A stretch of DNA of 64,000 nucleotides from Thermoanaerobacterales bacterium UBA4880 (GCA_002399285.1 DHDI01000013.1:76989-140988), one strand, 5' to 3'. Positions 43,283 through 53,576 are shown, numbered from the stretch's first letter. Made by a program: numbers and translations. The notes: a model not told the origin generated them from the letters alone.

Positions 43283-44685
43283 AGCAGCTTATAATCGATG
43301 CTTATACGGGACAGAGAAGGATAACGCTGGCCGAAGACGGCGACATATTGGAATACAGGGTCGACCCGGCGGAAAAGCTCTATGGGAATATCTACAAGGG
43401 CAGGGTGATAAATATCGTACCCGGCCTGGAAGCTGCCTTTGTAGATATCGGCTATAAGAAAAATGCTTATCTGCCTATGAAAAAGGGACTCATGGATAAT
43501 ATATCCCCGGGCAATTTCGCTATCGTGCAGGTGGTGAAGGAATCCATAGGGAATAAGGGGCCAAAGCTGACGATGGATATCACGCTCCCCGGAAAATATT
43601 TGGTGCTCATGCCGCTTTCCGATAATATAGGCATCTCCCACAGGATAGATACGGAAGAGGAGAAGAAAAGACTAAAGGAAAAGGTCAGGCGGATAAAGCC
43701 GGAGGGCATGGGCATCATCATAAGGACCAATGCGGTCAATGCCGGGTACGAAGAATTGTGCGCGGACATGAAACAGCTGACTGATAAATGGACTCAGATA
43801 CTGAGCGTATATGAGATGTTCACGGTACCTGTGCCTATTTACAAGGATATAAGCTCATTGGAAAATTCCCTGATGGATATGGTCACTTCCGACGTAGATG
43901 AGATCGTGGTGAACAGCGCGGACGACTTTGAGTATCTGCACGGCTATTTATCCGATGAAATGCCGGAGTATCTGCCCAAACTCAAGATGAAGCCCGATCC
44001 CGATATTTTTAAAAGCTATGGCGTAGAGGACAGTATCGAAAACATATTCATGAGGAAGATAAACTTAAAGAGCGGGGGCTATATTGTCATTGACAATACC
44101 GAAGCCCTTACCGTGATAGACGTGAACAGCGGCAAATTCACTTCCATGGGAAGTCTTGAGGAGACGGTACGCGCCATTAATTTCGAGGCGTCTAAGGAGA
44201 TAGCGAAGCAGATCAAGCTGAGAAATATAGGCGGGATAATAATCATCGATTTTATCGATATGGAGTTGGAAGAAAACCGCAGCGCTCTGCTGGAATACAT
44301 GAAGGAACAGGTCAAAAGCGACAGGGTGAAGACCAATGTGGTCGATATGACGTCCCTCGGGCTTGTGGAGCTGACCAGAAAGAAGGGGAAGGATACGAAT
44401 GAAAGCTTCTTTGTGGATCAATGCCCGTATTGCCATGGCAGGGGATGGATATTCACCGGCGAATATCTGCTGAGCAAGATCAAGCGCAAAATAATAAGGC
44501 TCGCGCAGAGATTTCCAGGCCGGGCCATCGTGGTGGAACTGAATCCGTTTACGATCGAAGAGTTTACGGAGGGCAACATGTTCCTGGTGGATCTGCAAAA
44601 CGTATCGGATTCTGAAATAATCATCCGGGACAATAAGGATCTGACCCTGGACAGCTATAAGATCCATCTTGAAGACGGGGAATGA
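43279..44685 (+). CDS. rng: Ribonuclease G/E family protein
   Basis: A 468-residue endoribonuclease for rRNA and mRNA processing. It has an S1 domain (GNIYKGRVINIVPGLEAAFVDIG, ~35-58), the RNase H-like and DNase I-like parts with INSGK-type motif (TVIDVNSGKFTSMGSLEETV, Mg2+ Asp) and IIIDFIDMELEENR, and the zinc-link CPYCHGRG (~378). It lacks the RNase E C-terminal scaffold. GTG 43279 overlaps the upstream stop. Confidence 0.94.
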   Translation: MKQLIIDAYTGQRRITLAEDGDILEYRVDPAEKLYGNIYKGRVINIVPGLEAAFVDIGYKKNAYLPMKKGLMDNISPGNFAIVQVVKESIGNKGPKLTMDITLPGKYLVLMPLSDNIGISHRIDTEEEKKRLKEKVRRIKPEGMGIIIRTNAVNAGYEELCADMKQLTDKWTQILSVYEMFTVPVPIYKDISSLENSLMDMVTSDVDEIVVNSADDFEYLHGYLSDEMPEYLPKLKMKPDPDIFKSYGVEDSIENIFMRKINLKSGGYIVIDNTEALTVIDVNSGKFTSMGSLEETVRAINFEASKEIAKQIKLRNIGGIIIIDFIDMELEENRSALLEYMKEQVKSDRVKTNVVDMTSLGLVELTRKKGKDTNESFFVDQCPYCHGRGWIFTGEYLLSKIKRKIIRLAQRFPGRAIVVELNPFTIEEFTEGNMFLVDLQNVSDSEIIIRDNKDLTLDSYKIHLEDGE

Positions 44686-44702
44686 GCCGGTTTTCCCTGA
44701 CG

Positions 44703-44731
44703 TTGACAAGGAACGGACCTTATGTTAGAAT
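44703..44731 (+). promoter_or_regulatory. Sigma-A promoter of rplU operon
   Basis: TTGACA (44703-44708), 17-base spacer, TAGAAT (44726-44731), 19 bases after the rng stop. Confidence 0.88.
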
Positions 44732-44737
44732 ACTAAA

Positions 44738-44800
44738 GGTAAACCGCTCGGAAAGGGTTTTAAATCGGTACCTGTTTCCGGCGAGTCTTTGATGGGGAGG
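44738..44800 (+). promoter_or_regulatory. Ribosomal protein L21 leader
   Basis: The leader reads AAACCGCTCGGAAAGGGTTT, then AAATCGGTACCTG, TTTCCGGCGAGTCTTTG, matching the Firmicute L21 leader pattern. It probably mediates autoregulation of rplU-prp-rpmA. Confidence 0.8.
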
Positions 44801-44807
44801 TTTTAAA

Positions 44808-45122
44808 GTGTATGCAGTGATTGAGACCGGAGGCAAGCAATACAGAGTGGCCGAAGGCGACGTTGTGAAGGTGGAAAAGCTTAATGTAGGCGAGGGCGAC
44901 GACATCAACTTAGACAGGGTGCTTCTTGTCAAAAAGGACGACGAGAGCGTGACCGTCGGCACACCCGTTGTGGAGGGGGCCAGCGTGGATGCAAAAGTGC
45001 TGTCTCAGGGCAAGGCGCCTAAGGTGATCGTGTATAAATATAAGGCAAAGAAGAATGAACGCAAGAAAAGGGGACATAGGCAGCCTTATACGGAACTGCA
45101 GATAAATAAGATAAACTTTTAG
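44808..45122 (+). CDS. rplU: 50S ribosomal protein L21
   Basis: A 104-residue 23S rRNA-binding protein. [20 protein letters not shown] at the N-terminus and [19 protein letters not shown] at the C-terminus are diagnostic. GTG 44808 follows GGGGAGG. It opens the L21-Prp-L27 operon. Confidence 0.98.
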   Translation: MYAVIETGGKQYRVAEGDVVKVEKLNVGEGDDINLDRVLLVKKDDESVTVGTPVVEGASVDAKVLSQGKAPKVIVYKYKAKKNERKKRGHRQPYTELQINKINF

Positions 45123-45124
45123 AT

Positions 45125-45454
45125 ATGATAAATGTGGAAATCCTTAAAAAGGATGAACATATCGAGCGCATAGCCGTTACGGGACATGCCTTATATGCGC
45201 CCTATGGAGAGGACATAGTCTGCTCCGGGGTGTCGGCTTTGTGCCAGGCGTGTGCGGAGTCCTTGCTCAAGCTTACCAAGGGGAAATTCGATGTCGGCGT
45301 TGACAGCGGAGATTTTTATATAGCCGTGATCGATCATGGCGCAAAAGAGAATGCCGTGAAGGTGAACGTCCTTTTGGATGGCCTGGCCATAGGGCTTAAC
45401 AGTATTGAGGAGAGTTATCCTAATTATGTTAAGGTGAAGGAAAGGAGGATTTAA
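45125..45454 (+). CDS. prp: Ribosomal-processing cysteine protease Prp
   Basis: A 109-residue protease (YsxB) that removes the N-terminal extension of L27. The catalytic pair is in VTGHALYA (His) and [15 protein letters not shown] (Cys). It stands between rplU and rpmA as in other Firmicutes, and the substrate next door has the cleavage motif. Confidence 0.95.
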   Translation: MINVEILKKDEHIERIAVTGHALYAPYGEDIVCSGVSALCQACAESLLKLTKGKFDVGVDSGDFYIAVIDHGAKENAVKVNVLLDGLAIGLNSIEESYPNYVKVKERRI

Positions 45455-45456
45455 GA

Positions 45457-45735
45457 ATGATGGATCTTCAGCTTTTTGCACATAAAAAAGGTATGGGAAG
45501 CACGAGAAACGGCAGGGACAGTGAGTCGAAAAGACTTGGCGTTAAAAGGGCTGACGGACAGTTCGTGCTTGCCGGAAATATTCTGGTAAGGCAGAGGGGA
45601 ACGAGAATTCGCCCGGGCAAAAATGTGGGCATAGGCAGGGACGATACGTTATTTGCTCTGAATGACGGCGTCGTCAGGTTTGAGACAAAGGGCAATGATA
45701 AGAAGTATGTCAATATCGTTCCCGCAGCAAACTAA
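45457..45735 (+). CDS. rpmA: 50S ribosomal protein L27 (with Prp-cleaved extension)
   Basis: A 92-residue protein; [20 protein letters not shown] begins with the Firmicute extension, cut after LQLF to expose the AHKKG end that reaches the peptidyl transferase centre. [18 protein letters not shown] segment is typical. It ends the operon at a terminator. Confidence 0.98.
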   Translation: MMDLQLFAHKKGMGSTRNGRDSESKRLGVKRADGQFVLAGNILVRQRGTRIRPGKNVGIGRDDTLFALNDGVVRFETKGNDKKYVNIVPAAN

Positions 45736-45751
45736 TCTACAAGAAATTCTG

Positions 45752-45778
45752 AGGTTCTAGCCATGGCTAGAACCTTTT
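45752..45778 (+). terminator. Terminator after rpmA
   Basis: The perfect palindrome AGGTTCTAGCCATGGCTAGAACCT (two 12-base halves, 45752-45775) is followed by TTT. Confidence 0.8.
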
Positions 45779-45798
45779 GAGTATGGGGGCGTTTTATA

Positions 45799-46209
45799 AT
45801 GTTTACGGAAGATGAAGCTATTGGTATTTTGAGAGATTACAGGCATATATACATGAATGATCTTCAGGTGATACTCGGTTATATTCAGTTGAACGAACAG
45901 GAAAAAGCCGTTCAGTATATCAGGAAGATCAGCCTTGCCATGGATGAGGAATCCAAACTATACCGTGTAAAGGACAACTCTATGAAATGTGTCCTGATTA
46001 AGGGGTATACTAAGGCAAGGGAGAATTTTATCGAAATGATCATAGAGATCGCCGACGAGGATAACGTTCTGTTCGCACAGTCTGACTGTATATATATTGA
46101 AAGGGAATTGGACAAGTCTATCAGGCAGGCCGTGTCCGACGGCAGCGGAAGGCTGAATATGAAATTGGGATACGATGGCGGCGCTTTTTTAGAAAGGTTA
46201 AACGGGTGA
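45799..46209 (+). CDS. Spo0B-like phosphotransferase domain protein
   Basis: A 136-residue protein. YRHIYMNDLQVILGYIQL (~13-30) is the Spo0B alpha helix with the phospho-acceptor His (RHDW...LQ in Bacillus; here RHIY). It is shorter than Bacillus Spo0B (192) and the C-terminal part is reduced. Position before obgE is the classical spo0B locus. It may act in a sporulation phosphorelay, though Clostridia usually lack one, or act on ribosome genes. Confidence 0.75.
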   Translation: MFTEDEAIGILRDYRHIYMNDLQVILGYIQLNEQEKAVQYIRKISLAMDEESKLYRVKDNSMKCVLIKGYTKARENFIEMIIEIADEDNVLFAQSDCIYIERELDKSIRQAVSDGSGRLNMKLGYDGGAFLERLNG

Positions 46210-46213
46210 CGGT

Positions 46214-47488
46214 ATGTTTGTGGATAGGGCCAGGATATATATAAAGGCCGGCGACGGCGGCAACGGGTTTATTTCATTCCGCAGAGAGAAGTTTGTCGCC
46301 TATGGCGGACCCGACGGCGGAGACGGCGGTAAGGGCGGCGATATAATATTTGTGGCCGACCCTAATCTGAAGACGCTGATGGATTTCAAATACAGGCAGC
46401 ACTATAAGTCGGAAAACGGCGGCCACGGAATGGGCGGCAACAAGCACGGAAGGAATGGGAAAGACCTCGTTGTAAAAGTACCGGTGGGTACTGTCTTGAA
46501 AGACCCGGATACGGATGAAATATTATGCGATCTGGCACGGCCGGGCCAAAGAGTGATAGCCGCTCAGGGCGGCAAGGGCGGCAAGGGCAATGCCAGGTTC
46601 AAGTCCTCGGTGATGAAGGCGCCGCGCTTTGCTGAAAGCGGCGACGAGGGAGTGGAGAGGTGGCTGCTTCTAGAGCTCAAGCTTCTTGCGGATGTCGGTC
46701 TCATAGGTTTTCCCAATGCCGGAAAGTCTACGCTGCTGTCCGTATTGACTGCGGCCAGGCCGAAAATAGCGGACTATCCGTTCACCACGCTGACGCCCAA
46801 TCTAGGCGTATGTTCATGGCATGATAAGAGCTTTGTCATAGCCGATATTCCCGGCCTCATCGAGGGAGCGCATGAGGGAGTGGGCCTCGGACATAATTTT
46901 CTGAGGCATATAGAGAGGACCAGGCTGCTGCTGCATCTGGTCGATGTTTCCGGGATAGAGGGCAGGGAACCGATGGATGACTTTGAAAAGATAAACGATG
47001 AACTAAAGTATTATGACGAAAGTCTTGTTCAAAAGCCCCAGCTGGTCGTGGCGACAAAGATGGATGCCGTTGCCGACAGGGTGGAATATCAGAGGTTTAA
47101 GACCGCCGCTGAAGAAAGGGGTTACAAGGTCTACGGCATCTCATCCATGACGTCGGAAGGCATTGACGAGCTGCTGAATGATGTGGCCTCATATTTTAAC
47201 GAAGAAAAGCAGGAGGATATTCCCCAGGAGGAGGGGATCGCCATAATACCGGCGCCTCCAAAGGAGATCGAGGAGCTGAATATCCAAGTTGAAGGCAATA
47301 CCTACAGGATATCCGGCGCTATGATAGACAGACTGCTGAAGAGAGTGAATCTGACCGATGAAGATTCCCTCAGATACTTTCAGAACACGCTGCTAAAATA
47401 TGGAGTGTTCGACCGGCTCAAAAAGGAAGGGCTGAAAAACGGGGACTTCATAAGCGTGAGGGACTTTGAATTTGAATATATGGAGTAG
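46214..47488 (+). CDS. obgE: GTPase Obg
   Basis: A 424-residue ribosome-associated GTPase that acts in 50S maturation and stress response. The Obg domain is glycine-rich (GDGGNGFISFRREKF, GPDGGDGGKGGDI), the G domain has GFPNAGKSTLLS, FTTLTPNLG, DIPGLIEGAHEG and ATKMD, and a C-terminal OCT domain follows (~345-424). It overlaps neither neighbour; four bases separate it from the spo0B-like gene. Confidence 0.97.
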   Translation: MFVDRARIYIKAGDGGNGFISFRREKFVAYGGPDGGDGGKGGDIIFVADPNLKTLMDFKYRQHYKSENGGHGMGGNKHGRNGKDLVVKVPVGTVLKDPDTDEILCDLARPGQRVIAAQGGKGGKGNARFKSSVMKAPRFAESGDEGVERWLLLELKLLADVGLIGFPNAGKSTLLSVLTAARPKIADYPFTTLTPNLGVCSWHDKSFVIADIPGLIEGAHEGVGLGHNFLRHIERTRLLLHLVDVSGIEGREPMDDFEKINDELKYYDESLVQKPQLVVATKMDAVADRVEYQRFKTAAEERGYKVYGISSMTSEGIDELLNDVASYFNEEKQEDIPQEEGIAIIPAPPKEIEELNIQVEGNTYRISGAMIDRLLKRVNLTDEDSLRYFQNTLLKYGVFDRLKKEGLKNGDFISVRDFEFEYME

Positions 47489-47496
47489 GTGACGAT

Positions 47497-47784
47497 ATGA
47501 TAACAAGTAAGCAGAGGGCTATGCTGAGGTCCATGTCCAACGGCATAAAACCGGTGGCGAACATAGGCAAAGACGGTGTGGATGAAAATGTGCTCGCGTC
47601 GATCGACGCGGCGTTGGAAGCCAGGGAGCTCATCAAAGTCAACGTATTGGAAAATGCGCCCGGCACATGTAAGGAAACGGCAAGAGAGGTCGCCGCGGCT
47701 TTAAAGGCTGAGCCGGTGCAGGCGATAGGAAACAAATTCGTATTATACAGGCGGTCGGTGAATAAACCCGGGATTGTGCTGTAA
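47497..47784 (+). CDS. yhbY: YhbY family ribosome assembly RNA-binding protein
   Basis: A 95-residue CRM-domain protein that binds pre-50S particles. ITSKQRAMLRSMSNGIKPVA, NIGKDGV and GNKFVLYRRS are conserved. It follows obgE by eight bases. Confidence 0.93.
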   Translation: MITSKQRAMLRSMSNGIKPVANIGKDGVDENVLASIDAALEARELIKVNVLENAPGTCKETAREVAAALKAEPVQAIGNKFVLYRRSVNKPGIVL

Positions 47785-47828
47785 AGGGCGGTAATACCGG
47801 GGCCCGGGGTTGTTAAACTATTGTTAAC

Positions 47829-47858
47829 TTGTTAAATGTACTCAATATATAGTATAAT
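47829..47858 (+). promoter_or_regulatory. Likely promoter of nadD operon
   Basis: TTGTTA (47829-47834), 18-base spacer, TATAAT (47853-47858), followed by a ~100-base leader with no recognised motif. Confidence 0.6.
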
Positions 47859-47966
47859 AATATAGTTATTTAATAGTACTGAATTTACAGGCTGACAGAT
47901 GCCGCCGTTATATCAGGGCCATTGCAGGGTATCTTGCCCTATCGTGATGGATAAGGAGAGACGGAG

Positions 47967-48605
47967 ATGGATGATAATCGTATCAAAATAGGGATAATGG
48001 GGGGAACCTTCGATCCGATACATTACGGGCATTTGGTCACCGCAGAGGCGGTCAGATATAAATTCAACCTGTCCAAGGTCATCTTTGTGCCCTCGGGAAA
48101 CCCGCCGCATAAAGTGGCCAGAGTAGTGACAAATAAAAAAGACAGATATATCATGACGGTGCTGGCTACCGTAACCAATCCAAACTGCGAAGTTTCTACG
48201 ATCGAGCTCAATAAAGATGGTTATACCTACACGGTGGATACTATGAAAGAGTTCCGAAGTATATATGGAGATGATTACGAGTTTTACTTTATTACGGGTG
48301 CAGATGCTATCCTGGAGATACTCACATGGAAGGATATCGATACTCTTTTGGGCCTGTGCAATTTTGTGGCTGCAACGCGGCCGGGTTTTGACAATAAAGA
48401 CCTCTATGACAAACTGGATGACATAGAGAAAAGATACGGAACGAGGATATTCAGGGTAGAAGTTCCGTCTCTTGCAATATCCTCTACGGATATAAGAAGA
48501 CGGGTCGCGCAGGGAGAACCTATAAAATATCTTCTCCCCGAGGTGGTAGAAAGGTATATACAGAAAAATCATTTATATCGGGAGTGGTCACGTGCTGCCT
48601 TATGA
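47967..48605 (+). CDS. nadD: Nicotinate-nucleotide adenylyltransferase
   Basis: A 212-residue enzyme that makes deamido-NAD from NaMN and [20 protein letters not shown] is the nucleotidyltransferase HxGH region and ISSTDIRRR is the second signature. It follows the NaMN-producing pncB in the pathway. It overlaps yqeK by 14 bases. Confidence 0.97.
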   Translation: MDDNRIKIGIMGGTFDPIHYGHLVTAEAVRYKFNLSKVIFVPSGNPPHKVARVVTNKKDRYIMTVLATVTNPNCEVSTIELNKDGYTYTVDTMKEFRSIYGDDYEFYFITGADAILEILTWKDIDTLLGLCNFVAATRPGFDNKDLYDKLDDIEKRYGTRIFRVEVPSLAISSTDIRRRVAQGEPIKYLLPEVVERYIQKNHLYREWSRAAL

Positions 48606-49173
48606 AGATATAAAGGAGAAATTGAGGACGATGCTTTCCCCGCATAGGTTTGCCCATTCATTGGGCGTAGAGGATATGGCGGTAAGGCTGGCCGAGAGAT
48701 ATGGAGCGGACGTCGAAAAGGTCAGGATCGCCGCCTTGGTGCATGACTGCGCCAAGGAAATACCCGAGGAAGAGCTGATAGATAGGGCCCATGAATATGG
48801 ACTGCAATTGGATGAGATAAGCATTGTCGAAAAAGCTCTCATACACGGTCCGCTGGGAGCAAAGATCGCGCAGGCTTATTTTGGCATAGATGACGAAGAA
48901 ATCCTTCATGCCATAGCGCTGCATACTACCGGCGGCAAAGATATGAATTTGATCGACAAGATCATCTATCTGTCGGATTTCATAGAGGAAGGCAGAAAGT
49001 ATGACGGTGTAGCATACCTGAGAGAATTGGCGTTTGAAGATTTGAATACCGCACTTATAAAATCCTTTGATAATACTATTCAGTATGTCGTTTCTCTCAA
49101 TTCTCTGCTGCACCCGAATACTATATTTGCAAGGAACAGCTTGCTGATGGAAACGAGAAAAATGGGGGAATAG
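48592..49173 (+). CDS. yqeK: HD-domain (di)nucleoside tetraphosphatase YqeK
   Basis: A 193-residue HD hydrolase that splits Ap4A to ADP symmetrically. [30 protein letters not shown] (HD) and HTTGGKDM motifs are present. The GTG start at 48592 overlaps nadD. Confidence 0.93.
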   Translation: MLPYEDIKEKLRTMLSPHRFAHSLGVEDMAVRLAERYGADVEKVRIAALVHDCAKEIPEEELIDRAHEYGLQLDEISIVEKALIHGPLGAKIAQAYFGIDDEEILHAIALHTTGGKDMNLIDKIIYLSDFIEEGRKYDGVAYLRELAFEDLNTALIKSFDNTIQYVVSLNSLLHPNTIFARNSLLMETRKMGE

Positions 49174-49177
49174 ATCA

Positions 49178-50407
49178 ATGAAAAGGGTTCTCAAATACAT
49201 TCTTATAGTGTTAGTATGCGTTATAATATTGAGCTTTACCGGTGCCTACGTATATTTAAAAAACTTAAATCCCGGATATGGGGACAGCGATACATCCGAA
49301 AGTGTCAATACGCCGAGGCCGGAAAAGAATAAACCTGTGAATATTTTGATTTTGGGTGTCGACGGGGTCAGCAAAAATGATAAGGGGCGATCCGATACCA
49401 TAATGCTGTTATCCTATAATCCCGAATTGAAGAAGGCTAATTTGATTTCCATACCCAGGGATACCAGAATAAGGCTTGATAAGTACGGGTATCAAAAGAT
49501 AAACGCCGCCTATGCCTATGAGGGTGTCCAGGGCGGTATGGATGCGGTATCGGATCTCCTCGGAATACCGGTGCATTACTATGTAAAGATAGATTATGAA
49601 GGTTTTATCAAATTGGTGGACGATGTCGGCGGCGTAAAAGTGAATGTGCCGATCGATATGAATTATAATGATAGAGCGGGCAACCTGCATATAAACCTGA
49701 AGAAGGGCGAACAGGTCCTGGACGGTGAGCAGGCCCTCGGTCTGGTGCGTTTCAGAAAGGGATATTTCAATCAGGATTTGGGAAGAATAGAGACCCAGCA
49801 ATTGTTCATGGATGCCTTTATCGACAAGGTGACTAGCCCTTCAATTCTTTTAAAAGCCCAAAAAATGATGGGGACCATAAGCAACTATGTGGAGACCAAT
49901 ATGAAGCCTATGGAAATATTGGGCTATTTGGATGACGCCAATCAGGCCAGGAAGAATATCAAGATGTATACGCTGCCCGGCGACGCACAGTATATTGGAA
50001 ACGTATCATATTATATTGTAAATCAGAACGATGTTAACAAGATCCTCCAGGAAGTAAATACCGAGGGTTCCGTGAGCAACAGCAGTTCGTCCACGGAGGC
50101 GGAAGAGATCGTTAAAAAGTACGGTCTTGACCCGGAGGACATAAGCGTCGAGGTTTTAAACGGCGGAGCGCCTGCGGGCTCGGCTACCGAGCTGGGTGAT
50201 ATCCTAAAGGGATATGGTTTTGACGTCAAGCGCATTTCAAATATTTCCGGAACGGAATATCATAATACGCAGGTCATAAATCGCAATGAAAATATAAAGA
50301 CGGGCAAGATGATATCCGAAATGATAACGGGTTCGGTTTTGGTCAATGACCCCGACCAGTCGGCCGATGTGGATGTGACTTTGATAGTCGGGAAAAATTA
50401 TAAATAG
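49178..50407 (+). CDS. LytR-CpsA-Psr family wall polymer ligase
   Basis: The 409-residue product has one N-terminal membrane helix (~7-27) and an LCP domain (~50-260) with GRSDTIMLLSYNP, LISIPRDTRI, INAAYAYEG and RFRKGYFNQDLGRIETQQ, which transfers glycopolymers to peptidoglycan. A C-terminal LytR_C domain follows (~315-409, VEVLNGGAPAGSA). It lies between yqeK and rsfS as often in Clostridia. Confidence 0.93.
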   Translation: MKRVLKYILIVLVCVIILSFTGAYVYLKNLNPGYGDSDTSESVNTPRPEKNKPVNILILGVDGVSKNDKGRSDTIMLLSYNPELKKANLISIPRDTRIRLDKYGYQKINAAYAYEGVQGGMDAVSDLLGIPVHYYVKIDYEGFIKLVDDVGGVKVNVPIDMNYNDRAGNLHINLKKGEQVLDGEQALGLVRFRKGYFNQDLGRIETQQLFMDAFIDKVTSPSILLKAQKMMGTISNYVETNMKPMEILGYLDDANQARKNIKMYTLPGDAQYIGNVSYYIVNQNDVNKILQEVNTEGSVSNSSSSTEAEEIVKKYGLDPEDISVEVLNGGAPAGSATELGDILKGYGFDVKRISNISGTEYHNTQVINRNENIKTGKMISEMITGSVLVNDPDQSADVDVTLIVGKNYK

Positions 50408-50426
50408 AATTTGGAGGGATGCATTT

Positions 50427-50774
50427 TTGCTTAACGAACCTTTGGAAATAGCCGAGTACATTGCAAGGGTAATGGACGACAAGAAGGCTGAGGATATAGA
50501 GGTGTTGGAAATCAAAACTCTGACGGTGATCGCCGATTATTTTGTGATATGCACCGGGAAAAGTTCGACCCAGGTTTCGTCCATATGTGATGAAATTCAG
50601 GAAAAGATGGAGGGACAGGGAATAAGGGCCGGGCATATAGAAGGCTTAAGAGGCAACAACTGGATACTGATGGATTACGGCAGCGTGGTGGCACACATCT
50701 TCAGCCCGGCCGACAGAGATTTTTATAAATTGGATAGGGTATGGGCTGATGCTAAACAGCTCGATTTTAAATAA
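50427..50774 (+). CDS. rsfS: Ribosomal silencing factor RsfS
   Basis: A 115-residue protein that binds L14 and blocks subunit joining. KAEDIEVLEIKTLTVIADYF, CTGKSSTQVSSICDEI and NNWILMDYGSVVAHIFSP are conserved. The TTG at 50427 is used because GGAGGG lies eight bases upstream and no in-frame ATG is near. Confidence 0.95.
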   Translation: MLNEPLEIAEYIARVMDDKKAEDIEVLEIKTLTVIADYFVICTGKSSTQVSSICDEIQEKMEGQGIRAGHIEGLRGNNWILMDYGSVVAHIFSPADRDFYKLDRVWADAKQLDFK

Positions 50775-50777
50775 GTC

Positions 50778-50806
50778 TTGACAGAATTTAATGTATTCTA
50801 TATAAT
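50778..50806 (+). promoter_or_regulatory. Consensus sigma-A promoter of leuS
   Basis: TTGACA (50778-50783), 17 bases, TATAAT (50801-50806): a perfect match. Confidence 0.92.
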
Positions 50807-50812
50807 AAATAG

Positions 50813-51020
50813 CAATTAAAAAATAATAGCAAACTATGAGGAATAGTAAAATACCGCCGTTTTTAAGAGAGCCGGTGAAGTGGTGCAAACCGGCAGGCGG
50901 GGTATTTGAACTCACTTCATGTGAAGGTATTGTGAGCTATCGAGAGGGCCTTTTGGCCAATTAGGGTGGTACCGCGGGTTTAATAGACTCGTCCCTATTT
51001 GGGATGGGTCTTTATTTTTA
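50813..51020 (+). promoter_or_regulatory. Leucine T-box leader of leuS
   Basis: The stem I top has AGAGAGCCGGTG...GGTGCAAACCGGC. The specifier CTC is at 50911-50913 in TTGAACTCACTTC. The T-box AGGGTGGTACCGCG is at 50963-50976. A terminator (50985-50995 with 51001-51011, 11 bp) ends in TTATTTTT. Uncharged tRNA-Leu(GAG) would pair with CUC and allow leuS expression. Confidence 0.93.
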
Positions 51021-51037
51021 TATTGGAGGGACTTCAT

Positions 51038-53503
51038 ATGGATTATAATTTTAAGGAGATTGAGAGTAAATGGCAGAAGTACTGGGACGATAAAAATTTT
51101 TATAAAGCCGATGAAGCAGGCGATAAGCCTAAATACTACGCTCTGGAGATGTTTCCCTATCCTTCGGGACGGCTGCACATGGGGCACGTGAGGAATTATT
51201 CCATCGGAGACGTGATAGCCAGATATAAGAGGATGAGAGGCTACAATGTGCTGCATCCGATGGGATGGGATGCCTTCGGGCTGCCTGCGGAGAATGCAGC
51301 CATAAAGAACGGCATACATCCGAGCACATGGACCTGGAACAACATAGACAATATGAGAGCACAGCTCAAGAGTCTGGGCATAAGCTATGACTGGGACAGA
51401 GAGGTGGCTACCTGCCATCCCGAGTACTATAGATGGACTGAATGGCTGTTTTTACAGCTTTACAAAAAAGGCCTGGCCTACAGGAAGAAGTCGTCGGTGA
51501 ACTGGTGTCCTTCATGTAAGACGGTGCTTGCCAATGAGCAGGTGGTGGACGGCAAATGCGAGCGCTGCGGCACCGTAATAAGAAAGAAGGAACTGGAACA
51601 GTGGTTCTTCAAGATAACCGACTACGCCGACAAGTTATTGGAGGGCCTGGACAGACTGCCGGGCTGGCCGGATAAGGTCAAGATAATGCAGAGGAACTGG
51701 ATAGGCAGGAGCGAGGGTGCCGAAATCAATTTCAGGACGGAGACTGGGGAAGAGATAAAGATATTTACCACCAGGCCGGATACCGTATTCGGAGTATCCT
51801 ATATAGTGCTTGCCCCCGAACATCCCTTGGTGGCAAAACTGGTAAAGGGCACAGAATATGAAAAAACCGTAAACGATTATATATATGAACTTCAGGCAAT
51901 GAACGAGATAACGCGGACGTCTTCCGAGACGGAAAAGACGGGCATGTTTATAGGCAGCTATGCCGTGAATCCCCTGAACGGCGAGAGGATACCCATATGG
52001 ATCGCCAATTATGTGCTGATGGAGTACGGCACCGGGGCCGTGATGGGAGTACCTGCCCATGATGAGAGGGACTTTGCATTTGCCAAAAAGTATGATCTGC
52101 CTGTAAAAATAGTCATACGGCCGGAGGGCGAGAATCTCACGCCGGAGACCATGACGAATGCCTATACCGGCGACGGTATCATGGTAAATTCCCACGGTTT
52201 TGACGGCATGACTTCAGGGGAGATGTTGGGTAAGATCAGCAATCATATAGAAGAGAAGGGATATGGTAAGAAGAAGGTAAACTATAAGCTCAGGGACTGG
52301 CTGATATCCCGTCAGAGATACTGGGGCGCGCCTATACCCATCGTCTACTGCGACCATTGCGGAGCCGTACCCGTGCCGGAGGAGGATCTGCCCGTACTCC
52401 TTCCCGAAAACGTCGCTTTCACCGGAAAGGGTGAATCGCCGTTGTCCGAATGTGAGCCGTTTGTAAACACTACCTGTCCTAAATGCGGCCGGCCGGCCAG
52501 AAGGGAGACGGATACCATGGACACCTTTATGTGTTCTTCATGGTACTTTGAGAGGTATACCGATCCCAGAAATGAGGAAAGACCCTTTGACTTTGACAGG
52601 GCAAAGTACTGGCTGCCGGTGGATCAGTATGTGGGCGGCGTGGAACATGCCATACTTCATCTGATGTATGCGCGGTTCTTTACAAAGTTTCTCTATGATA
52701 TCGGCTTGGCGCCTGTCGATGAGCCGTTTACTAATCTGCTGACCCAGGGCATGGTGCTCAAGGATGGGATCAAGATGTCCAAGTCCAAGGGAAACATAGT
52801 GAGTCCCGAAGAGATAGTGGCGAAATATGGCGCCGATACCACAAGACTGTTTGTGCTGTTCGCAGCGCCCCCCGAGAGGGACCTGGAATGGAACGATCAG
52901 GGAGTGGAGGGATGTTATAGGTTTTTAAGCAGGGTATATAAGCAGGTAAGCGATATGAAGGACAGATATATCCAGAGCGGGTGGGATTTTGACGATCTGG
53001 ATGACGAGGATAAGAGACTGAGGTTTAAGACGCACAGTACGATAAAGAAGGTAACCTCGGACATGGACGGGAAATTCGGTTTTAATACGGCGATAAGTGC
53101 GATCATGGAGTTATCCAATGCATTGAACGATTACACGGCGTCAAAGCGGGAACATGCAAACAGCGGCGTGGTGAGCGAGCTCATATGCAATATGCTTATA
53201 ATGCTGGCCCCGTTTGCACCTCATATGACCGAAGAGCTTTGGCATGACCTGGGCCACAAAGACAGTATACATCGGCAGGCCTGGCCGGGTTTTGACGAGA
53301 GCGCATTGACCCGGGATGAGACGGAGGTAGTGATCCAGGTGAGCGGAAAGGTAAGGGGCAAACTCAACGTGCCTTCCGGTGCGGATGATGAGACGGTAAA
53401 GAAGCTGGCATTGGAGAATGAAAGGATCAGATCATTTATTAATGATAAACCCATAAAGAACGTAATAGTAATACCCGGAAGGTTGATAAATATCGTAGTA
53501 TAG
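51038..53503 (+). CDS. leuS: Leucyl-tRNA synthetase
   Basis: An 821-residue class I synthetase that charges tRNA-Leu. [15 protein letters not shown] holds the HIGH motif, KMSKSKGN the KMSKS motif, and the CP1 editing domain (~220-410; [25 protein letters not shown]) hydrolyses mischarged tRNA. A zinc-ribbon CPSCKTVLA...CERCG is in the first part. ATG 51038 follows GGAGGG. Confidence 0.98.
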   Translation: MDYNFKEIESKWQKYWDDKNFYKADEAGDKPKYYALEMFPYPSGRLHMGHVRNYSIGDVIARYKRMRGYNVLHPMGWDAFGLPAENAAIKNGIHPSTWTWNNIDNMRAQLKSLGISYDWDREVATCHPEYYRWTEWLFLQLYKKGLAYRKKSSVNWCPSCKTVLANEQVVDGKCERCGTVIRKKELEQWFFKITDYADKLLEGLDRLPGWPDKVKIMQRNWIGRSEGAEINFRTETGEEIKIFTTRPDTVFGVSYIVLAPEHPLVAKLVKGTEYEKTVNDYIYELQAMNEITRTSSETEKTGMFIGSYAVNPLNGERIPIWIANYVLMEYGTGAVMGVPAHDERDFAFAKKYDLPVKIVIRPEGENLTPETMTNAYTGDGIMVNSHGFDGMTSGEMLGKISNHIEEKGYGKKKVNYKLRDWLISRQRYWGAPIPIVYCDHCGAVPVPEEDLPVLLPENVAFTGKGESPLSECEPFVNTTCPKCGRPARRETDTMDTFMCSSWYFERYTDPRNEERPFDFDRAKYWLPVDQYVGGVEHAILHLMYARFFTKFLYDIGLAPVDEPFTNLLTQGMVLKDGIKMSKSKGNIVSPEEIVAKYGADTTRLFVLFAAPPERDLEWNDQGVEGCYRFLSRVYKQVSDMKDRYIQSGWDFDDLDDEDKRLRFKTHSTIKKVTSDMDGKFGFNTAISAIMELSNALNDYTASKREHANSGVVSELICNMLIMLAPFAPHMTEELWHDLGHKDSIHRQAWPGFDESALTRDETEVVIQVSGKVRGKLNVPSGADDETVKKLALENERIRSFINDKPIKNVIVIPGRLINIVV

Positions 53504-53576
53504 GCTATTGGATCAGTGGGATATATAATTGCATGGATGCATAAAAGTATTTATATTTTAGGGGGATATAAATAAA

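Noticed and set aside
46214..46460. Glycine-rich repeat in obgE as a low-complexity repeat element
   Set aside because: It is the normal Obg-fold glycine-rich domain.
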